Notes under the pieces: generated by a model
The model's input: the letters and a program-made list of their open reading frames with translations, nothing else
The model's database searches: none
What the model was told of the DNA's origin: nothing
Assembly (NCBI RefSeq): GCF_006539925.1
Contig: NZ_BJNY01000019.1
Location: 1-64,000 of the forward strand
DNA: 64,000 bases
Origin: Glutamicibacter uratoxydans
Lineage (GTDB): Bacteria > Actinomycetota > Actinomycetes > Actinomycetales > Micrococcaceae
Direction: 5' to 3'
Made by a program: the position numbers and the translations under genes
Part shown: one piece after another, positions 60,513 to 64,000 of the stretch
Layout: each line of letters begins with the position of its first letter
How positions within the stretch are numbered: the stretch's first letter is position 1

Positions 60513-61436
60513 ATGAAGCAGTTCATCGACTGGGACGTTGCGCTGAGCACCGCCAAAACCCTGATGCCCGCCGGGCCGGCGATCAGCGGCGGCGAGGCAG
60601 CGCGGATCGTCGAGGAGCTGCGCATCGCCGGCGGCCAGGGACTGGTGGAAGCGGAGAAGATCTCCCAGCTGGCCTCCATCGGGCCCTCGACCACGCTGGT
60701 GGTCGACCGCGCAGGCTGGGCCAAGGCGGTCAGCCAGAACTTCCAGGCAATGCTTCCCGCAGGTATCGAGGTGCCCGGCGCGGTTCCGCTGATTGCCGGG
60801 GCGGAGCTCGGCGCGGTGCTGGCGGTGCTCGGCACCCGGGTGCTGGGCCAGTTCGACCCCTACGCAGGCCCGCGGCTGCTGCTCAACGCGCCGACCATCA
60901 CCCAGATCCGCGGCGAACTGAACCTGAACGCCCGCGACTTCTACCTGTGGATCGCCACCCATGAGCAGACCCACCGCCTGCAGTTCGAGCATGCGCCGTG
61001 GATCCCCGGGGTGATGAAGCAGATCCTCGGCACGATCTTTGAGCCGCTGGCAGGATCCGAAAATTCCAAGCTTGAGCTCGGGGCCCGCTTCAAGGCGATG
61101 AAGAGCGAGGTCAGCGAGCTGACCAGCATCATGTCGGTGCTTGAGGGCCACGCCATGGTGGTGATGAACGACGTAACTTCCATCGGCAGCATCAAGACCA
61201 TCCGCCGCCGTTTCGAAGCCCGCGGGGAGAACCGCTCGGTCATCGCCGCGCTGCTGGGCAAGCTGCTGGGAGTGGAAGCCAAGGCGCTGCAGTACAAGCG
61301 CGGGGCGAAGTTCGTGCGGCACATCGTCGATGAGATCGGCTACGAGGGCTTCAACACGATCTTCACCTCCCGCGAACTGTTCCCCAGCGCCGACGAGCTG
61401 GACCACCCGGAACGCTGGCTGGCCCGCACCCGATGA
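60513..61436 (+). CDS. DUF2342-type zinc-dependent metalloprotease
   Basis: A 307-residue protein with the zinc motif HEQTH (residues 150-154) followed by RLQFEHAPW, and a downstream Glu in LTSIMSVLEGHAMVVMND. This is the family annotated as F420-biosynthesis-associated or DUF2342; it always sits between dacB and tilS in actinobacteria and its substrate is unknown. GCAGATATG is a weak ribosome-binding site; the start is 13 nt after dacB. The stop overlaps the tilS start by 4 bp. Confidence 0.9.
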   Translation: MKQFIDWDVALSTAKTLMPAGPAISGGEAARIVEELRIAGGQGLVEAEKISQLASIGPSTTLVVDRAGWAKAVSQNFQAMLPAGIEVPGAVPLIAGAELGAVLAVLGTRVLGQFDPYAGPRLLLNAPTITQIRGELNLNARDFYLWIATHEQTHRLQFEHAPWIPGVMKQILGTIFEPLAGSENSKLELGARFKAMKSEVSELTSIMSVLEGHAMVVMNDVTSIGSIKTIRRRFEARGENRSVIAALLGKLLGVEAKALQYKRGAKFVRHIVDEIGYEGFNTIFTSRELFPSADELDHPERWLARTR

Positions 61437-62368
61437 GCCGGGCAATCCACCGGGCCCGCGCCGGGATCGGGTCTGCCGCGGGACTCAGCCTGGTGGCGGT
61501 CTCCGGCGGAGCAGATTCGCTGGCGCTGGCGATCGCCGCCAGCACCCTGCCCGGGGACTTCGGGGCGGTGGTCGTCGACCACCAGCTGCAGCAGGGCAGC
61601 GCACAGGCCGCTGAAACGGCCGCGGAGCAATGCCGGGGCCTGGGCCTGGACCCGGTGCTGGTGCTCCGCGTGGACACAGCCGCCGACGAGGCATCGGCCC
61701 GCGCGGCCCGCTATGCTGCCTTCGAACAGGCGGCCAGAGACACCGGTGCGGTACGCGTGCTGCTGGCCCATACCCGCGACGACCAGGCCGAGCAGGTGCT
61801 GCTCGGGCTGCTGCGCGGATCGGGCACCCGGTCGCTGGCCGGCATGCCGCCGGCGCGCGGGATCTACCAGCGCCCGCTGCTGGAATTGAGCAGGCAGGAT
61901 ACCGAACAGATCTGCCGGCAGGCGGGGCTGGGCTACTGGGAGGATCCGAGCAACCAGGACCAGAAATACCGCCGCAACCTGATCCGGCTGCGGGTGCTTC
62001 CCTTCCTGGACCAGACGCTGGGCGGGCACATCGGCCAGGCGCTGGCGCGCACCGCCTCGCTGGCCGCGCAGGACGCCGACGCGCTGGACGAGTGGGCGCG
62101 GCGCGAGCACGAGGAGCACGGCACGCATATCACCGCGCTGCGCCGCCTGCCGCAGGCGGTGGCCTCCCGGGTGCTGCGGCTGGCGGCGGTTAACGCAGGC
62201 GCAAAAAATGTGGGCCTTGAGCGAACAGAGGCGCTGTGCGCGCTGGCCGGAATCGGCGGGCCCATGTCCAAATCCGCCGGTCCCGTGCAGTTGGACGGAA
62301 AAATCAGCGCCTACCGCAGAGCCCCGGTGATAGTTTTCACCACTACCGGGATCACACCGGCCGATTAA
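61433..62368 (+). CDS. tilS: tRNA(Ile)-lysidine synthetase
   Basis: Adds lysine to C34 of tRNA-Ile(CAU) so that it reads AUA; essential in most bacteria. A 311-residue protein with the PP-loop SGGADS (residues 24-29), ARAARYAAFEQAARDTGAVRVLLAHTRDDQAEQVLLGLLRGSG, and YWEDPSNQDQKYRRNLIR, the usual TilS core, plus a shortened C-terminal domain. It overlaps the metalloprotease gene by ATGA. The short C-terminus is normal in actinobacteria. Confidence 0.95.
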   Translation: MSRAIHRARAGIGSAAGLSLVAVSGGADSLALAIAASTLPGDFGAVVVDHQLQQGSAQAAETAAEQCRGLGLDPVLVLRVDTAADEASARAARYAAFEQAARDTGAVRVLLAHTRDDQAEQVLLGLLRGSGTRSLAGMPPARGIYQRPLLELSRQDTEQICRQAGLGYWEDPSNQDQKYRRNLIRLRVLPFLDQTLGGHIGQALARTASLAAQDADALDEWARREHEEHGTHITALRRLPQAVASRVLRLAAVNAGAKNVGLERTEALCALAGIGGPMSKSAGPVQLDGKISAYRRAPVIVFTTTGITPAD

Positions 62369-62417
62369 ATGTGGCACTCTAGGTAGGTACCACACCTCTA
62401 GAATCAGGAGAACCCTC

Positions 62418-62969
62418 GTGGATTCCAATGCCGTCAAGGCCGATCTGGCACACGTTCTGTACACCAAGGAAGAAATCCAGGCGCGCGTGGAGGAGCTTGC
62501 GGCGCAGATCGACAAGGACTACGAGGGCCGCGAGATCCTCGTCGTCGGCGTTCTCAAGGGTGCCGTGATGATCATGGCTGACCTGGTCCGCGCGCTGAAC
62601 TCGCACGTCACCATGGACTGGATGGCAGTGTCCTCCTACGGCTCTGGAACCCAGTCCTCCGGCGTGGTGCGCATCCTCAAGGACCTCGACTCGGATTTGA
62701 TGGGCAAGCACGTGCTGATCGTGGAGGACATCATCGATTCCGGCCTGACCCTGTCGTGGTTGAAGTCGAACCTTGAATCCCGCGGCCCGGCAAGCGTTGA
62801 AATCTGCGCGCTGCTGCGCAAGCCGGAGGCCTCCAAGGTCCAGATCGACGTGAAGTACGTCGGCATGGACATTCCGAACGAATTCGTCGTCGGCTACGGC
62901 CTTGATTTCGCGGAGAAGTACCGCAATCTCGACTGCGTGGGCACCCTGGCCCCGCATATTTACCAGTAG
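62418..62969 (+). CDS. hpt: Hypoxanthine phosphoribosyltransferase
   Basis: Salvages hypoxanthine and guanine to IMP and GMP using PRPP. 183 residues. It has VLKGAVMIMADLVRAL with the pyrophosphate loop, the flexible-loop SSYGSGTQSSGVV, the PRPP motif VLIVEDIIDSGLTLSWL and FVVGYGLDFAEKYRNL at the end. The start is GTG 62418 with CAGGAG upstream. It lies between tilS and ftsH as in most Gram-positive bacteria. Confidence 0.96.
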   Translation: MDSNAVKADLAHVLYTKEEIQARVEELAAQIDKDYEGREILVVGVLKGAVMIMADLVRALNSHVTMDWMAVSSYGSGTQSSGVVRILKDLDSDLMGKHVLIVEDIIDSGLTLSWLKSNLESRGPASVEICALLRKPEASKVQIDVKYVGMDIPNEFVVGYGLDFAEKYRNLDCVGTLAPHIYQ

Positions 62970-63076
62970 GGAACTTTTTCCGCCCAAGGGGCGTTGAGAA
63001 GAAACGAAGGTGGCGTGCCCCGGACGCCATGACAGCGGGTGAGGGAGATGCGTAGGGTGCGGGGCCTAGCGGATCA

Positions 63077-64000
63077 ATGAAAACAAAGAAGCTTTTTAAC
63101 AGCTGGATCATTTGGGTAATGGTCGGCGTCCTTGCAGTTGCCATTTTCCTGCCGATGGCAATGGGAGGCAGCTCTTCGCGGATCGATACGTCGACCGGCC
63201 TGGAGCAGCTGAGCAACGGCAATGTGACCCAGGCGAAGATCTATGACAAGGACCAGCGCGTCGATCTGACGCTGCGCAGCGCCCTGAAGGTCGACGGCGC
63301 CGACAAGGGCACCGACGTCAGCTTCTACTACTCCTCGGCCCGCGCCGTGCAGGTAGTCGACGCGATCAACGACGCCAAGGTCCAGAAGTTCACCGACCAG
63401 CCGGTGCAGAGCAACTGGCTGCTGTCGATGCTCGGACTGGTCCTGCCCTTCCTGCTGATCGCAGGCATCTTCTGGTTCATCCTCGCCCGCTCCCAGGGCG
63501 GCGGCTCCAAAGTCATGCAGTTCGGCAAGTCCAAGGCGAAGCTGATCACCAAGGACATGCCGCAGGTGACCTTCGCCGATGTGGCAGGCGCGGACGAGGC
63601 AGTCGAGGAACTGCACGAAATCAAGGAGTTCCTGCAGGAGCCTGCAAAGTTCCAGGCCGTGGGGGCGAAGATCCCCAAGGGCGTGCTGCTCTACGGCCCT
63701 CCGGGCACCGGCAAGACCCTGCTCGCCAAGGCAGTGGCCGGCGAGGCGCAGGTGCCGTTCTACTCGATTTCGGGCTCCGACTTTGTTGAAATGTTCGTCG
63801 GCGTGGGCGCATCGCGCGTGCGCGACCTGTTCGAGCAGGCCAAGACCAACTCCCCAGCCATCATCTTCGTCGACGAGATCGACGCCGTGGGACGCCACCG
63901 CGGCGCAGGCATCGGCGGCGGCAACGACGAGCGCGAGCAGACCCTGAACCAGCTGCTGGTGGAAATGGACGGCTTCGACGCCACCACCAACGTCATCCTG
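63077..64000 (+). CDS. ftsH: ATP-dependent zinc metalloprotease FtsH (5' part, cut by window end)
   Basis: Membrane-bound AAA+ protease that degrades misfolded and regulatory proteins. The first 308 codons are in the window. Two membrane helices (about residues 9-30 and 114-136) flank an extracytoplasmic domain. The AAA domain starts near residue 165. Walker A is GPPGTGKT (207-214), Walker B is [12 protein letters not shown], and the pore motif is [15 protein letters not shown]. The second region of homology and the HEAGH protease site lie beyond 64000. The region 62970-63076 holds only a weak hairpin (CGCCC/GGGCG, 62981-62993). Confidence 0.95.
   Translation, partial: MKTKKLFNSWIIWVMVGVLAVAIFLPMAMGGSSSRIDTSTGLEQLSNGNVTQAKIYDKDQRVDLTLRSALKVDGADKGTDVSFYYSSARAVQVVDAINDAKVQKFTDQPVQSNWLLSMLGLVLPFLLIAGIFWFILARSQGGGSKVMQFGKSKAKLITKDMPQVTFADVAGADEAVEELHEIKEFLQEPAKFQAVGAKIPKGVLLYGPPGTGKTLLAKAVAGEAQVPFYSISGSDFVEMFVGVGASRVRDLFEQAKTNSPAIIFVDEIDAVGRHRGAGIGGGNDEREQTLNQLLVEMDGFDATTNVIL

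Noticed and set aside
59613-61445. Leftward open frame of 610 codons antisense to dacB and the metalloprotease gene
   Set aside because: A shadow of two well-supported rightward genes; high-GC third positions commonly keep the antisense frame open. The product is low-complexity and matches no family.

Overview
The window looks like the chromosome of a high-GC actinobacterium of the Micrococcaceae (Arthrobacter/Glutamicibacter type). The reasons are the high-GC third codon positions, frequent GTG/TTG starts, ATGA and CTAG gene junctions, a DUF222-HNH gene, a YczR/YczE pair, and the conserved actinobacterial run ppa - dacB - DUF2342 metalloprotease - tilS - hpt - ftsH at the right end. The genus is inferred from gene content only. 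No rRNA, tRNA, CRISPR array, transposase or phage gene was recognised.

Region by region. 0-6.4 kb: small membrane proteins, a YdeI-like protein, a LacI regulator divergent from a nucleoside hydrolase, a dienelactone hydrolase, a universal stress protein and a stand-alone LysR-type effector domain. 6.4-10.3 kb: a compact five-gene run (enoyl-CoA hydratase, alpha/beta hydrolase, PfkB sugar kinase, HAD phosphatase, GDPD). 10.5-17.5 kb: an unknown membrane protein, a phosphatidylcholine-synthase-like enzyme, a degenerate phosphotransferase divergent from a fused HAD/GH65 disaccharide phosphorylase, and two unknown small genes. 17.5-23.3 kb: a sugar porter, then a TPP-riboswitch operon running leftwards (thiM, thiE, thiD-tenA, probably an NCS2 permease). 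23.3-34.2 kb: a GntR/membrane-protein pair with its operator, an aldehyde dehydrogenase, an amino-acid permease, phosphoglucomutase, a DUF2975/HTH pair behind a 31-bp palindrome, a POT peptide transporter and an amidase. 34.2-38.8 kb: rhodanese-pheA, a diacylglycerol-kinase-like protein, serS and a HAD phosphatase.

38.8-49.7 kb: a DUF222-HNH gene behind an apparent SOS box, a SatD-like protein divergent from a membrane Ser/Thr kinase, two paralogous secreted membrane-anchored proteins (one with a VWA domain) divergent from an HTH regulator with a tandem operator, the YczE/YczR pair, pcp and rmuC. 49.8-51.3 kb is an AT-richer block of three unrecognised genes. 51.4-56.9 kb is an amino-acid locus: Orn/Lys/Arg decarboxylase, PucR regulator, AnsP-type permease. 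At 57.5-58.6 kb two nearly identical copies of the ppa terminator bracket an AT-richer module carrying one DUF3800 gene, which looks like a small insertion. 58.6-64 kb is the conserved ppa-ftsH run; ftsH runs off the window.

The strongest leads for something undescribed are the kinase/VWA/HTH envelope locus (40.3-45.8 kb), the terminator-flanked DUF3800 module, the degenerate phosphotransferase beside the GH65 fusion, and a nucleobase-type permease placed in a thiamine-salvage operon. All similarity statements come from reading motifs by eye; no database search was run.
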